In this document: positions 55,821-64,000 of the stretch, piece after piece
How positions within the stretch are numbered: position 1 is the first letter of the stretch
Layout: every line of letters starts with the position of its first letter
Assembly (NCBI GenBank): GCA_020632635.1
Contig: JACKFE010000003.1
Coordinates: 62,001 to 126,000 of the forward strand
DNA: 64,000 nt
From: Nitrospiraceae bacterium
GTDB lineage: Bacteria; Nitrospirota; Nitrospiria; Nitrospirales; UBA8639
Direction: 5' to 3'
Notes under the pieces: model-generated
Database searches by the model: none
What the model was told of the DNA's origin: nothing
The model's input: the letters and a program-made list of their open reading frames with translations, nothing else
Position numbers and translations under genes: made by a program

Positions 55821-55961
55821 TTACTTTTTGGCACCAGCAGCTTCTTTCTTTTTCAAGGATACGGACCATCTCCATATCAGCAATCCCATGATCAGGGTGA
55901 TCAAACCACCTATGAAATAGGATTCCCCCGGAAAAATATAGGGAACGAAAAAAGCGTCCAT
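55821..55961 (-). CDS. Small membrane protein (46 residues)
   Basis: The open frame runs to 56225 but the first 88 residues look non-coding, and they overlap serS. The ATG at 55961 has a weak GGGGGG before it and gives MDAFFVPYIFPGESYFIGGL, then a helix LITLIMGLLIWRWS and a basic tail SLKKKEAAGAKK. A single membrane segment of about 20 residues with a lysine-rich C-terminus. Function unknown. It lies 113 bases from the rph start. Confidence 0.5.
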   Translation of the reverse strand: MDAFFVPYIFPGESYFIGGLITLIMGLLIWRWSVSLKKKEAAGAKK

Positions 55962-56075
55962 GCCCCCCCTACTCAATCCCGCGCCCGGACGGTTGGTTGT
56001 AGACTCCTTTTGCCATTCATTGACTGCCCCACGCCTCCATGCTAGATTTCCAAACCCTTCAAAATCAAGCGCTTT

Positions 56076-57374
56076 ATGCACGATCTTCGGACTCTCAGCG
56101 AATCTCTCGACCATCTTCAAACACAGCTTGGCCCCCGTGGCACGGATGTTCCCTGGGAAGCCATTCACACCCTTGTTGCCAAACGACGCACGTTGATCAC
56201 CCACATTGAGGAGCTCCGACACCAATTAAAGAAGGGTTCTGAGCATATTGCCCAACTCAAGCGCCAAAAGCTTCAGGCCGAAGAGGCAATGGCCACTCTC
56301 CGTGATCTACGTACTCAGATTCAAGGCTTAGAAGAGGACCTACGGACCACCGAAGGCACTCTGGAGAATGAGGCCCTACGCATCCCGAATATCCCACATA
56401 CCTCGGTCCCCCCTGGTCGCACTGAACAGGAGAACCTAGAAATTCGCCGTTGGGGGACTCCGCCAACATTCTCATATACTCCACGCTCACATGTGGAGTT
56501 GGGAGAAGCCCTGGGGATTTTAGATTTTAAACGCGCTACCAAAATAGCCGGGACCCGTTTTTCGGTGGGCATGGGACCGGGCGCTCAACTGGAACGGGCC
56601 TTGGCTAATTTCATGGTCGATTGGCATGTGACCCGACATGGCTATACCGAAGTGCTCCCGCCTGTTCTTGTTAACCGGCAGACGATGACCGGCACAGGTC
56701 AATTGCCCAAATTCGCGGATGACTTATTTCAACTTCCCCAAGAAGATTTTTTCTTGATTCCCACAGCAGAGGTCCCTGTGACGAATCTATTTCGGGATGA
56801 AATTCTTTTGGAAGACGATCTTCCCATCCGCTTTGTGGCTCATACCTCCTGTTTTCGAAGGGAAGCCGGATCGTACGGGAAGGATACGCAGGGGCTTATT
56901 CGCGTCCACCAATTTCAAAAAGTGGAGCTGGTAAATTTCACTCATCCCGACCACTCTTATACGGAATTGGAACTTCTAACCCAGGCTGCGGAAACGATTC
57001 TCCAACAGTTAGAACTGCCGTATCGTGTAGTGGCTCTCTGCTCAGGTGACTTAGGATTTTCGGCGGCTAAAACCTATGACTTGGAAGTGTGGCTTCCCTC
57101 CCAGCAGCGGTACCGGGAGATTTCTTCGTGCAGCAATTTTGAAGCCTTTCAGGCACGGCGGGCAGGAATCAAGTTTCGTTCCAAGGGTAGCAAACCGCAA
57201 TTCCTGCATACCTTGAATGGGTCGGGGTTAGCCATTGGACGAACCCTTGTCGCTATTTTGGAAAATTATCAACACCCAGATGGGACTATCAGTATTCCAA
57301 AGGTTTTGCAACCATATATGCATGGCCAATCGGTCATTCAAACCCAAGGGCAAAAACCTCCAACAACGCCCTAA
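56076..57374 (+). CDS. serS: Seryl-tRNA synthetase
   Basis: Class II synthetase, 432 residues, normal. The N-terminal coiled coil (about 30-100) reaches for the long variable arm of tRNA-Ser. Catalytic motifs: TAEVPVTNLFRDE, motif 2 HTSCFRREAGSYGKDTQG and motif 3 NGSGLAIGRTLVAI. The ATG has no strong Shine-Dalgarno; a different frame ATG at 56040 is not used. A gene for tRNA-Ser(TGA) lies about 580 bases downstream, a notable but not unusual proximity. Confidence 0.96.
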   Translation: MHDLRTLSESLDHLQTQLGPRGTDVPWEAIHTLVAKRRTLITHIEELRHQLKKGSEHIAQLKRQKLQAEEAMATLRDLRTQIQGLEEDLRTTEGTLENEALRIPNIPHTSVPPGRTEQENLEIRRWGTPPTFSYTPRSHVELGEALGILDFKRATKIAGTRFSVGMGPGAQLERALANFMVDWHVTRHGYTEVLPPVLVNRQTMTGTGQLPKFADDLFQLPQEDFFLIPTAEVPVTNLFRDEILLEDDLPIRFVAHTSCFRREAGSYGKDTQGLIRVHQFQKVELVNFTHPDHSYTELELLTQAAETILQQLELPYRVVALCSGDLGFSAAKTYDLEVWLPSQQRYREISSCSNFEAFQARRAGIKFRSKGSKPQFLHTLNGSGLAIGRTLVAILENYQHPDGTISIPKVLQPYMHGQSVIQTQGQKPPTTP

Positions 57375-57426
57375 GGTTTTTATCTTGTGCTTTCCTCTCT
57401 CTAACATTAATAGTCCGCCTCCACTT

Positions 57427-57828
57427 ATGCAGCCTCTTCCACAAACTTCTCCCTCAACCTCTTTATCCCCTTCTGCTTTCCCCCAATCCATTCTAGAACC
57501 CTTTACTCAGAGCTTTTGGCAAATAACACCTGACAAGATTTTTCATTGGAACCCGGATGGAAAATACTTATCCTATCATTGCCTCAACCCGCAGGCCCAG
57601 CATTTTACAGGACCAGAAAACCTTCTTGGACAGTATATTCAGGACATACTGCCAAGCCAGCCCGCCAAGCAGACCTTTTCCGTTTTGCGAGTGGCTTGGC
57701 TCAGTCATCAGGTTCAATTTTCCACTATTTACCTGCCACTTGGTGAGTACTTTCACCGGGTGGATATTCGATTCATTCCAAAGGGCCCAACCATCATGGG
57801 ATTGGTCAATGACTATTCTTTCCCGTAA
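57427..57828 (+). CDS. Small PAS-like protein
   Basis: Start at the ATG at 57427; the longer frame from 57235 reads through serS and is discounted. The 133-residue product has a Ser/Pro-rich lead of about 25 residues and then one PAS-like core: ITPDKIFHWNPDGKYLSYHC, a helix GPENLLGQYIQDIL and strands VDIRFIPKGPTIMGLVND. It has no output domain or signal peptide. Probably a stand-alone sensory or protein-binding module. 52 bases after serS. Confidence 0.55.
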   Translation: MQPLPQTSPSTSLSPSAFPQSILEPFTQSFWQITPDKIFHWNPDGKYLSYHCLNPQAQHFTGPENLLGQYIQDILPSQPAKQTFSVLRVAWLSHQVQFSTIYLPLGEYFHRVDIRFIPKGPTIMGLVNDYSFP

Positions 57829-57954
57829 TGTTACCGGAAATCGCTCAGACGCCTTCACCTACGCCAGTGATTAGGGTACAATCTCCTTCCAATACTCCTG
57901 AACGACTGTTTTTAGTCCCTATTCAAACTTACTACGCCTTCCCAATAGAGCACC

Positions 57955-58042
57955 GGAGGGGTGCTAGAGTGGTCGAATAGACCGGTCTTGAAAACCGGCG
58001 TGGTGAAAGCCACCGTGGGTTCGAATCCCACCCCCTCCGCCA
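57955..58042 (+). tRNA. tRNA-Ser (anticodon TGA)
   Basis: An 88-base class II tRNA: acceptor GGAGGGG/CCCCTCC, anticodon loop CTTGAAA (TGA, reads UCA), a long variable arm CGTGGTGAAAGCCACC, T arm GTGGG-TTCGAAT-CCCAC, discriminator G and encoded CCA at 58040-58042. Confidence 0.97.
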
Positions 58043-58269
58043 GTATACCTTCCCTCTGTCCATCTTCTTATCGATTGGTTCCCAGAGGAGGCATCATTTT
58101 CTTTCCTCACATCTGTCGACCTTAGTTCATTTTCTCAAAGGTTATTATTTCCTTCTCCCTTACTTCACATTTCCCAACTCACAACCAGCAAGGCATTCTT
58201 CTTCATGCCGATAAAGTGAGGAAGGACTACCGGATTACCTACTGCCACATCTAGTCAAGGAGGTCTGCC

Positions 58270-58527
58270 ATGTATCTTTCCGGAGTTGGCACAGAACACC
58301 ACACGCAGGCTTTTCAATCAACATTTGTTGGAACCCGCACAGCTACCCCAGTTCAACGAACAGAAAAAGATGAGCAAGAGGGCAGGAAGATCCCGGCGAC
58401 TTCATCCACGGTTCAAGACCGCGTTACACTCTCGCGGGAGGCACAAAATCGAGCAGAAAATAACAATCAAGAGCCGAAGGCAGGACAGGGCACGCCACAA
58501 GACTCTCGCTCTCCCTTTGATCGATAA
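58270..58527 (+). CDS. Small hydrophilic protein of unknown function
   Basis: 85 residues from an ATG with a perfect AAGGAGG upstream (58256-58262), which favours this frame over the overlapping 131-codon frame at 58286. The sequence is Gln/Glu/Arg rich, disordered in character, with a TVQDRVTLSREAQNRAE segment (48-64) that could be a short helix. I do not recognise a family; a resemblance to disordered anti-sigma or flagellar regulators is only loose. Convergent with the DnaJ gene. Confidence 0.6.
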   Translation: MYLSGVGTEHHTQAFQSTFVGTRTATPVQRTEKDEQEGRKIPATSSTVQDRVTLSREAQNRAENNNQEPKAGQGTPQDSRSPFDR

Positions 58528-58606
58528 GAAAAAGGCCACGGAGACTCTTCAGAAGAGCAAGGGTGATCTAAAGGAGTGCCGCCCCACTCAGTCGTGCAAT
58601 GGGCCT

Positions 58607-59275
58607 CTATCGTCGTTCATAAAACAATTCACACGCTTGGGTGTACCCTTCTCTCCAACCAGCACGGTAGGCCCCATCTAATTCCTGTTTTATCTGGGCT
58701 TGGGCTTCAGCTTTATTGAGCCACCCTGGGACGCCACTTCTCACCATTTCTACAGCAACCTCCACCAGATTATCCTTCCGTCTTTCCATATCCTCGGTCA
58801 CTAACAATCCGATCCCTTCATTGGCACGCCCCAACACAACCTGGTCTTCAAACGTATCATAGCCTTGCCGTTGAATCACCCGTTCACGAATAATGGCTAA
58901 TTCCGATTTGATAAATTCTTTTCTCGTCATCATAAGGCGCAACATTTCCCGTCTGGCCTCATCTCGAAGTGTCGCTTCGATCCGTCCCACCACAACTGAA
59001 GGGGACACAACATCCGCAGGCTCAACATCGCAAGAATGGTGGTGGGAAATCTCCACCTGTCCCAAGCGCAATCGATCATAAGTTTTCCTGGATTCGGGGT
59101 CACCCAAGACTTCATAAGCCGCATTGACATCTCTGATTTTCTGCTCTGCCCCACGATCTCCTTGATTGCGATCAGGATGATGCTCCAAAGCCAATTTGCG
59201 ATAGGCTTTTTTTATGTCCTCCTGTGAGGCTTGCGAGGACACTTCAAGGACCGCATAATAATTCAATATTGTCAT
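58607..59275 (-). CDS. DnaJ-domain protein with novel C-terminus
   Basis: 222 residues. Residues 4-70 are a J domain with the HPD motif at 33-35 (HHPDRN), which would stimulate a DnaK ATPase. The remaining 150 residues are helical, start with an unusual HHSCDVEPADVV linker, and have no Gly/Phe or zinc-finger region, so this is a class C J-protein. The C-terminal domain (LRDEARREMLRLMMTRKEF) is unrecognised. Short gap, divergent from the next plus-strand gene. Confidence 0.85.
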   Translation of the reverse strand: MTILNYYAVLEVSSQASQEDIKKAYRKLALEHHPDRNQGDRGAEQKIRDVNAAYEVLGDPESRKTYDRLRLGQVEISHHHSCDVEPADVVSPSVVVGRIEATLRDEARREMLRLMMTRKEFIKSELAIIRERVIQRQGYDTFEDQVVLGRANEGIGLLVTEDMERRKDNLVEVAVEMVRSGVPGWLNKAEAQAQIKQELDGAYRAGWREGYTQACELFYERR

Positions 59276-59328
59276 TGTGAAATATCTGTCTTATTCAACG
59301 ATCGTCAAGTCAGAATTTGGCCGTTCTC

Positions 59329-59889
59329 ATGATTGCTTTTGAATCCATCCGCATAAGGAGAAATTCTCATCGAACTCTCTTCCTGAGTTTGCTCACATTC
59401 ACGGTCGCCATCGATTACTTCTCTTTGCATATTCAATATCCTGTAAAGAACCACACTCCATCAGCCACCACATCCCAAACATTTCCTATTAGATTTGTCA
59501 CTCTCAGTCAATTCGACCTCCCAAAATCCGTCATCAGTCCCTCGTCCGCTCCCAGTGTCACCTCTATTATCACTCTCGTCGCACACCCTGAAGCCTTTCA
59601 CCAACAACTCATCAGAATTCGCGGAATCATCAAACAACCCGAATTACACCTTGACGACACCCAACTCCAAATACATTTCGTCTTTCAATTAACTGAAGAG
59701 AACCACTTTCTTACCGTATTTGGAATCCATGATCGGACACAAGGGGGGCCTTCGATAGCCATGGACCAACAAGTGGAAGTTGTCGGAATTTTCTATAAAG
59801 AGCGAACCCTGAATACTTTTCCCCTGACAAACCTGGTAGAGGCTATCACGATCCGGCCCTATCCGCCCATGGAACCCGAGCAAACATAG
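59329..59889 (+). CDS. Membrane-anchored OB-like protein of unknown function
   Basis: The start is most likely the ATG at 59329 (186 residues), although a TTG at 59317 keeps the frame open. A hydrophobic stretch TLFLSLLTFTVAIDYF is a probable signal anchor. Residues about 90-170 look like an OB-type small barrel: LVAHPEAFHQQLIRIRGIIK, LQIHFVFQLT and QVEVVGIFYKER. No catalytic residue is visible. Perhaps a periplasmic nucleic acid or oligosaccharide binding fold, but this is a guess. Confidence 0.55.
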   Translation: MIAFESIRIRRNSHRTLFLSLLTFTVAIDYFSLHIQYPVKNHTPSATTSQTFPIRFVTLSQFDLPKSVISPSSAPSVTSIITLVAHPEAFHQQLIRIRGIIKQPELHLDDTQLQIHFVFQLTEENHFLTVFGIHDRTQGGPSIAMDQQVEVVGIFYKERTLNTFPLTNLVEAITIRPYPPMEPEQT

Positions 59890-59910
59890 AAAAGTTACAC
59901 CTGCCTTCTG

Positions 59911-60999
59911 TTATTTCCTCAGAAAGGATTTTAAAATATCAACCGCCTCTCGAGCGCCATCCGGCGGAGGAACAAGATGTGGATGTGGCATCTGCAAAAC
60001 CTTGTTCAAAGCCTCCCCCCATTCACCCGCATCAAAATCCTTTCTGGATAATTCACAAGCTCGTCCATATTTTCGTGCATAGGCGGCAAGATTGGCTTCC
60101 TCAATGAAATTTTCCCGACACACATAAACCAACGGGATTTGATACTTAATAGCCGTGACCATCGTCGAATAGCCTGGCTTGGTCATGACTATGTCAGCCT
60201 GACGGAAGACATCTAAAAATGGGATCCCTAACCCTTCCCACGACGATATTCGTGCGAAGGACAGTGGCACCTGAACACCGGAAAGAATAAAATGGAAGCC
60301 CTCAAGATATTCCAAGCGTTCTATTGGCAGATATTCAAAGGGAATTCCACCAAAGGCGACAACGACAATCCGATCTGTTGACCGTACTGGCAAGACTGAT
60401 CGGATATCAACAATGTTAGTGGGAAAGGTCAAACTAGAAGGCCCAATCATGGTGGAAGAGTGAAATGCCGGCATATCAATTCCAGGATAGAGGCGAATAA
60501 GATGAGAAGCCTGGGCATATGCCTCTTGAATTTCCAGAAGAACCTTCTCCTGCCAAGCCATTCGATTGGAACCCAGATTGAATAAAATTTGATCCCAAGA
60601 CAAAGAAGCCACGGCAACAGTCGAACAGCCGGCTTGGCTTCCAGCCGCAATTCCCAAATGGGAAATATTCGCAATTACCAAATCCGCCCGACTAGCCTTA
60701 ATGGCTTCCGCTTCCTTTCTTACCTCTTCATCCCAATTTTGATGAAATTGTCGATGGGCATTCCAGGTGCCTTCAACATCAATTTCCAGCGGCCCCTGTT
60801 GAAGACATCCAATATCCTGCTGGGCCTCTTGTAAGTCCCATTTGATCTGCAATTTGTGCTCAAAAAAACTTTGGGGAACCGTGGTACGTAATATCACCTC
60901 CAAATCCGAAACGGCTCGGCCCAGCTCATTTAAAATGGGAATTAATTGTGCGGCGTGACCATAACCATGCGAGGAAATCGAACACCATATCTTTACCAT
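59911..60999 (-). CDS. GT-B glycosyltransferase-like protein
   Basis: A 362-residue protein in the MurG/L-arabinokinase N-terminal style. The start WCSISSHGYGHAAQLIPIL is the GHxxH-like opening with a His-Gly pair, and the C-terminal half shows DRIVVVAFGGIP, FADIVMTKPGYSTMVTAIKYQIPLVYV in the donor-binding Gly-rich area. Donor and acceptor cannot be told. No other sugar genes flank it. Active-site details cannot be judged by eye. Confidence 0.75.
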   Translation of the reverse strand: MVKIWCSISSHGYGHAAQLIPILNELGRAVSDLEVILRTTVPQSFFEHKLQIKWDLQEAQQDIGCLQQGPLEIDVEGTWNAHRQFHQNWDEEVRKEAEAIKASRADLVIANISHLGIAAGSQAGCSTVAVASLSWDQILFNLGSNRMAWQEKVLLEIQEAYAQASHLIRLYPGIDMPAFHSSTMIGPSSLTFPTNIVDIRSVLPVRSTDRIVVVAFGGIPFEYLPIERLEYLEGFHFILSGVQVPLSFARISSWEGLGIPFLDVFRQADIVMTKPGYSTMVTAIKYQIPLVYVCRENFIEEANLAAYARKYGRACELSRKDFDAGEWGEALNKVLQMPHPHLVPPPDGAREAVDILKSFLRK

Positions 61000-61107
61000 A
61001 TAAAATGTCTCATCACGTCATGAAAGCAATAGCCACTCAACACATTGGCAAGAGACACATGATACCTGCTGTCTTGATTACCAACTAATCCACCACATAC
61101 AATCCCT

Positions 61108-61605
61108 ATGGCCAATCATCGAAAAAACAACAGTAGAATGAGAAATCACTATCAAAATTTTTCAATGTCGGCTTGGTTGCTCCTTAGCATTTTTACAGCG
61201 GCCGGGGTTTTCCTTACTGCCTGCTCCAACCACTCCTCATCTGCCAGACATTCCCGGGGCACCCCACCACAACGTTCTTCGGCTTCTGTTGAAAAACAGC
61301 TGCTTTCCACTGTCAAACAAGCAGAATCCCATGAACCCGGTAATCCCCTACTTCTGAGCAGCTTGTATAGTCTCGCTAGATACTATCAAGACGAGAAAAA
61401 ATTTGACCAAGCGGCAATCCAATACCAACGCATTATAGAACTAAAAGAAGCTCAAGTCGGCTCAAACCATCCCGAATTGGCCCAAGCCCTCACTCGTTAT
61501 GCCCAAATCCTCCATCAAGCCAATCGACATTCTGAAGCCAAGAGCGTGACAGCCAGAGCCAAATCTATCCTGGCCAAATCCGCCAGTAATTCTTCCGGCC
61601 AGTAA
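61108..61605 (+). CDS. TPR-containing lipoprotein
   Basis: 165 residues. Signal peptide and lipobox FLTAC (Cys 39 from 61108); Met 11 is an alternative start. After a Ser-rich linker come two or three TPR-like helix pairs (about 70-155, with LLSSLYSLARYYQDEKKFDQAAIQYQRII and a HPELAQALTRYAQILHQANR repeat). Likely a periplasmic protein-protein interaction module at the envelope. No operon mate. Confidence 0.75.
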   Translation: MANHRKNNSRMRNHYQNFSMSAWLLLSIFTAAGVFLTACSNHSSSARHSRGTPPQRSSASVEKQLLSTVKQAESHEPGNPLLLSSLYSLARYYQDEKKFDQAAIQYQRIIELKEAQVGSNHPELAQALTRYAQILHQANRHSEAKSVTARAKSILAKSASNSSGQ

Positions 61606-61786
61606 GCATTTTTTCGCGTATCGGTTTTTTCCGGTTTCACTGGGAAAAAACTACCTATACCGGTTCATATCCGCTGATAATTTCAGGATATTCATGTATT
61701 TTGAGAGCAGATCATGCGTATTACTATTGGCATAAAATTTGTTCTTCAACAGAGGGACATTCTATGTTCAACCAAGGATTCCTCTG

Positions 61787-62074
61787 ATGAAAAACCTACC
61801 AAACCCAATTGTAAAACGTGGACGACCAAGAAAATCTAAACCGACAAAGTCCGGTCAAACATCCACTCCTTCTCCCCCTACTCATCCCCGCTGTGCCAAA
61901 TGTGGCTCTCGAACCGTCCAAATCGAACGATTGGAACAGGAACTGTTAGCAGCCATGAGTCTTCACTGTCTTACCTGTGGACATTATACTTTCATCGGCC
62001 GTCCCGTTATTCGATTGCTCAAACGCCCAAATGTCATCATACCTGAATCCATTAAACGACCAGCAGCCAGTTAA
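61787..62074 (+). CDS. AT-hook and zinc-ribbon protein
   Basis: Start at the ATG at 61787, with AAGGA 8 bases upstream; the frame is open to 61739. The 95-residue product has an AT-hook, RGRPRK at 11-16, in a basic Lys/Pro-rich arm, then two CxxC pairs (C36/C39 and C61/C64) that form a zinc ribbon around an EQELL helix, and a basic end. It is likely to bind AT-rich DNA. No family name is known to me. It stands alone. Confidence 0.65.
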   Translation: MKNLPNPIVKRGRPRKSKPTKSGQTSTPSPPTHPRCAKCGSRTVQIERLEQELLAAMSLHCLTCGHYTFIGRPVIRLLKRPNVIIPESIKRPAAS

Positions 62075-62108
62075 TTTGGATTCAACCATCTATCCTGACG
62101 GTCTGGCC

Positions 62109-63011
62109 TTACCAAGATTCCATTCGTGTACTGAGAGGGACAATTCCTCCTCGCTCTAGAGCCGTCAGTATCTGATTGCACGCCTCCTTATTCCCACACA
62201 CCCGAAGATGGCCATGAGGAAGTCCCGGAAGAAACGCTAGGAGATTCGATATATCAATTCGTTCGTTGCCAGATGAATTCTGACTTACTGAAATCAATCG
62301 TCCTCTCCCTCCCACCCAATTTGCCGGCCAAGTTCTAGTTAGCACGGGGCAATATCGAAATCGCCCAGGAAATTTTTTTTGTATCTGACTTAATTCCTCA
62401 TGACATATCAACCCTGAAAAGTGCTTCGCACTGACAACAAGCGTGAGAGGTCTAAGACCTGTTAACCCACCAGGCTGAGAATGATGGGCCACCCAATTCC
62501 TAATGTATGCCAAAAATGGCGTCACGCCGGTTCCAAATGCGACACAGAAAAAGGGCATAGATTCCCATGCTCCATCGTCCTCCAAGCGCAAATTTGTTGG
62601 TTTACAGACACTTGCACTTTCATAGGGGATTGCCATTCCCTGTTCCCGGTCAATTTGAATGCGAACCTCAATCGGCCTTCCCTGACGATACCAATCCTGC
62701 GCGTCCACTGATTGCCACCAAATTGAAGTATCAGATAACTCTCGGTGTGTATAATTAATGAAAGTTTCAAGGAGACCTGGTTGAAGCTTCGCTACATTGG
62801 ATCGGGTATACATTCGTCTTCGATACTTTTTCGTACGTTCCCCCCAAGGTTTCGCAAGAAAGGCCGTTCCTGGCCGCATCTGATCATGAAGCGGAAAGGA
62901 TATTCCCTCCACCTCCAACCGATTGGGAAGAGCCAGGCACACACGACATAACTCTCCGGGATCCAAGATTTCGAGCTCTTTAATGATTGAAGCCACGAAA
63001 AATTCCATCAA
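62109..63011 (-). CDS. FAD/NAD-binding reductase, ferredoxin-reductase-like
   Basis: A 300-residue protein of the ferredoxin-NADP+ reductase superfamily. RRMYTRSN is the FAD-binding RxYT/S motif, VAFGTGVTPFLAYIRNW is the NAD(P) pyrophosphate site and LTLVVSAKHFSGLIC and LRVCGNKEACNQILTAL are the nicotinamide-side strands. It is shorter than typical FNR (no plant-type ferredoxin domain). Electron partner unknown. It is transcribed away from the FlgM-like gene with 114 bases between. Confidence 0.8.
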   Translation of the reverse strand: MMEFFVASIIKELEILDPGELCRVCLALPNRLEVEGISFPLHDQMRPGTAFLAKPWGERTKKYRRRMYTRSNVAKLQPGLLETFINYTHRELSDTSIWWQSVDAQDWYRQGRPIEVRIQIDREQGMAIPYESASVCKPTNLRLEDDGAWESMPFFCVAFGTGVTPFLAYIRNWVAHHSQPGGLTGLRPLTLVVSAKHFSGLICHEELSQIQKKFPGRFRYCPVLTRTWPANWVGGRGRLISVSQNSSGNERIDISNLLAFLPGLPHGHLRVCGNKEACNQILTALERGGIVPLSTRMESW

Positions 63012-63125
63012 TTTGTCCCTCGTCTTTTCCCTCGAGATTACTCAAGGCAGCCCTCTTTACAATATCACCATGACTTTTGGTACTCTACCATTCTTATCTA
63101 CCTACCCTATACCAGATTATTACTC

Positions 63126-63437
63126 GTGACACCTCGTTTCCCCACGACCTCTTTTCCTCTCCCATGTGACCCAGAATATCCCAACCAAAATTCTGAGACA
63201 CGGAAAACAAATGCGCTTAGCTTAGACTCCATGGCTCCTTCGAAAGATTCTCCGATAGAAGAATCCTCATCCTACTCTTCAGGAGAAAGCCGGAATTTGG
63301 AAATTTATCACGATCAGATCCAGCACCTCCCAGAGATTCGCAAAGACCGGGTCGCCAAGATCCAACGCGCCATTCAGGAGGGATCTTATTCCGTAACTGC
63401 CAAAGAATTAGCCGACAAGCTCGTCAAAGAGCTCTAA
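63126..63437 (+). CDS. flgM: FlgM-like anti-sigma-28 factor
   Basis: 103 residues from a GTG at 63126; a later ATG at 63231 is possible. The C-terminal half, LPEIRKDRVAKIQRAIQEGS followed by YSVTAKELADKLVKEL, is a close match to the FlgM helices that wrap sigma-28, while the first 65 residues are disordered and Ser-rich, as usual for FlgM. It would hold back FliA until the flagellar hook is complete. The next gene looks like a PilZ-domain protein, supporting a flagellar cluster to the right. No Shine-Dalgarno decides the start. Confidence 0.75.
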   Translation: MTPRFPTTSFPLPCDPEYPNQNSETRKTNALSLDSMAPSKDSPIEESSSYSSGESRNLEIYHDQIQHLPEIRKDRVAKIQRAIQEGSYSVTAKELADKLVKEL

Positions 63438-63571
63438 CCCAGCATCAAACACAGTTTTCCTTTTATATCGAATTTTTCCCGTTTTTCTTCATTCGTGTCA
63501 GTTAAATTCGTCCTCTTTGAATACCGTATATTTTCGCTGTACCATGGTTTCACTTTACCGACAAGATTGTC

Positions 63572-64000
63572 ATGTCTGTTACCACTACCCTTTCATTGGG
63601 ATCCAATCCGATCTGGTTAACGTTTGCTGCGCACACCAACTCCATTCTTTTACAAGCTCATCTCTTGGGTCTTGGTCCTGATCATTCATTGATCTGTGGG
63701 CTCCCGCCATCCTCCATAACAGATCAGCTTACTATCGGCCTACCATGTAAAGGCCGCTCCTGCATTGATGGTGAAATCTTTGAATTTGAAAGTACCATTC
63801 AGGAAATCCAGCTCACCCCTTTGACCCTTAAATTAGAGGCTCCAAGAAAAATCTCCAAGCAACAGCCTCGCTTATTACCACGATTATCCATCAGCTTATC
63901 CGGGACGGTTCGCCCTCTGAGTGAAACGGGCCAGATTTTGGCTGTCCTGCCAGTAACCTTGATTAATCTCAGCCCTATAGGCTGCCAATTTCAAGTCCCC
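63572..64000 (+). CDS. PilZ/YcgR-like protein, N-terminal part (runs off right edge)
   Basis: An ATG at 63572 opens a frame of 143 codons to the window end, absent a stop. The translation (MSVTTTLSLGSNPIWLTF onward) has strands typical of a YcgR N-terminal domain, with LPPSSITDQLTIGLPCKGRS, a linker, and then RLLPRLSISLSGTVRPLSET leading into VTLINLSPIGCQFQV, where the PilZ domain with its RxxxR and (D/N)xSxxG-like elements should follow. It would be a cyclic di-GMP effector of flagellar brakes, coherent with the FlgM-like neighbour. The diagnostic end is beyond the window. Confidence 0.65.
   Translation, partial: MSVTTTLSLGSNPIWLTFAAHTNSILLQAHLLGLGPDHSLICGLPPSSITDQLTIGLPCKGRSCIDGEIFEFESTIQEIQLTPLTLKLEAPRKISKQQPRLLPRLSISLSGTVRPLSETGQILAVLPVTLINLSPIGCQFQVP

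Noticed and set aside
57235..57426. Extended upstream start for the PAS-like gene
   Set aside because: It reads through the end of serS in another frame and lacks signals; the ATG at 57427 is preferred.

Overview
The window is bacterial chromosome, densely coded on both strands, with no rRNA, phage, insertion sequence or CRISPR array that I can see. Its makeup suggests a Gram-negative member of the Nitrospirota, most likely Nitrospira-like: a NarK-type nitrate/nitrite carrier standing alone, many small lipoproteins, a DUF3386-type protein and moderate GC. This is inference; no marker in the window settles it.

Region by region. 1-2,928 (minus): start of purB, then nusB-ribH-ribBA. 2,971-4,206: narK-like carrier. 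4,463-7,803 (plus): a heat-shock-type sigma factor (RpoH box present), then groES-groEL and a strong terminator. 7,933-16,838: a putative DUF922-like HExxH protein, a Cys-rich secreted protein, queG, mutS2 (minus), a coiled-coil periplasmic protein (minus), a large unknown protein, an RlpA-SPOR lipoprotein and a CNNM/CBS membrane protein. 16,885-21,916 (minus): a MoxR-type AAA+ ATPase, an unrecognised 646-residue partner with a faint ChaN/DUF5682-like N-terminus, and ligA overlapping its end. 22,145-22,798: LysM lipoprotein with terminator. 23,055-29,958: complete tryptophan operon trpE-G-D-C-F-B-A.

29,959-33,010 is visibly AT-richer and holds two PD-(D/E)XK nuclease-like genes next to a tRNA-Arg(TCT) gene; it is the best candidate for a transferred island. 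33,575-44,050 is mixed: small membrane protein, sugar epimerase, DUF3386 protein, a TPM-domain protein coupled to a nucleotidyltransferase-like protein whose catalytic Asp pair reads Asn-Asn, an FAD monooxygenase, a lipoprotein, and a two-component pair (HD-GYP response regulator plus hybrid histidine kinase). 44,062-51,393: mtnA, a giant AsmA-like protein, an HD-domain protein, YjbQ and a DegS/HtrA-like protease. 51,876-53,804 is a secreted M4 metalloprotease with a PPC domain and a Cys-rich tail. 54,251-57,828: tRNA-Pro overlapping rdgB, rph, a small membrane protein, serS and a PAS-like protein, followed by tRNA-Ser(TGA). The last 6 kb hold a DnaJ-domain protein, an OB-like secreted protein, a GT-B glycosyltransferase, a TPR lipoprotein, an AT-hook/zinc-ribbon protein, a ferredoxin-reductase-like protein, a FlgM-like anti-sigma factor and the start of a PilZ/YcgR-like gene, the last two hinting at a flagellar cluster beyond the right edge.

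No undescribed system is proven by reading alone. The strongest leads are the MoxR plus 646-residue cassette, the two-nuclease AT-rich island, and the nucleotidyltransferase-like/TPM pair.
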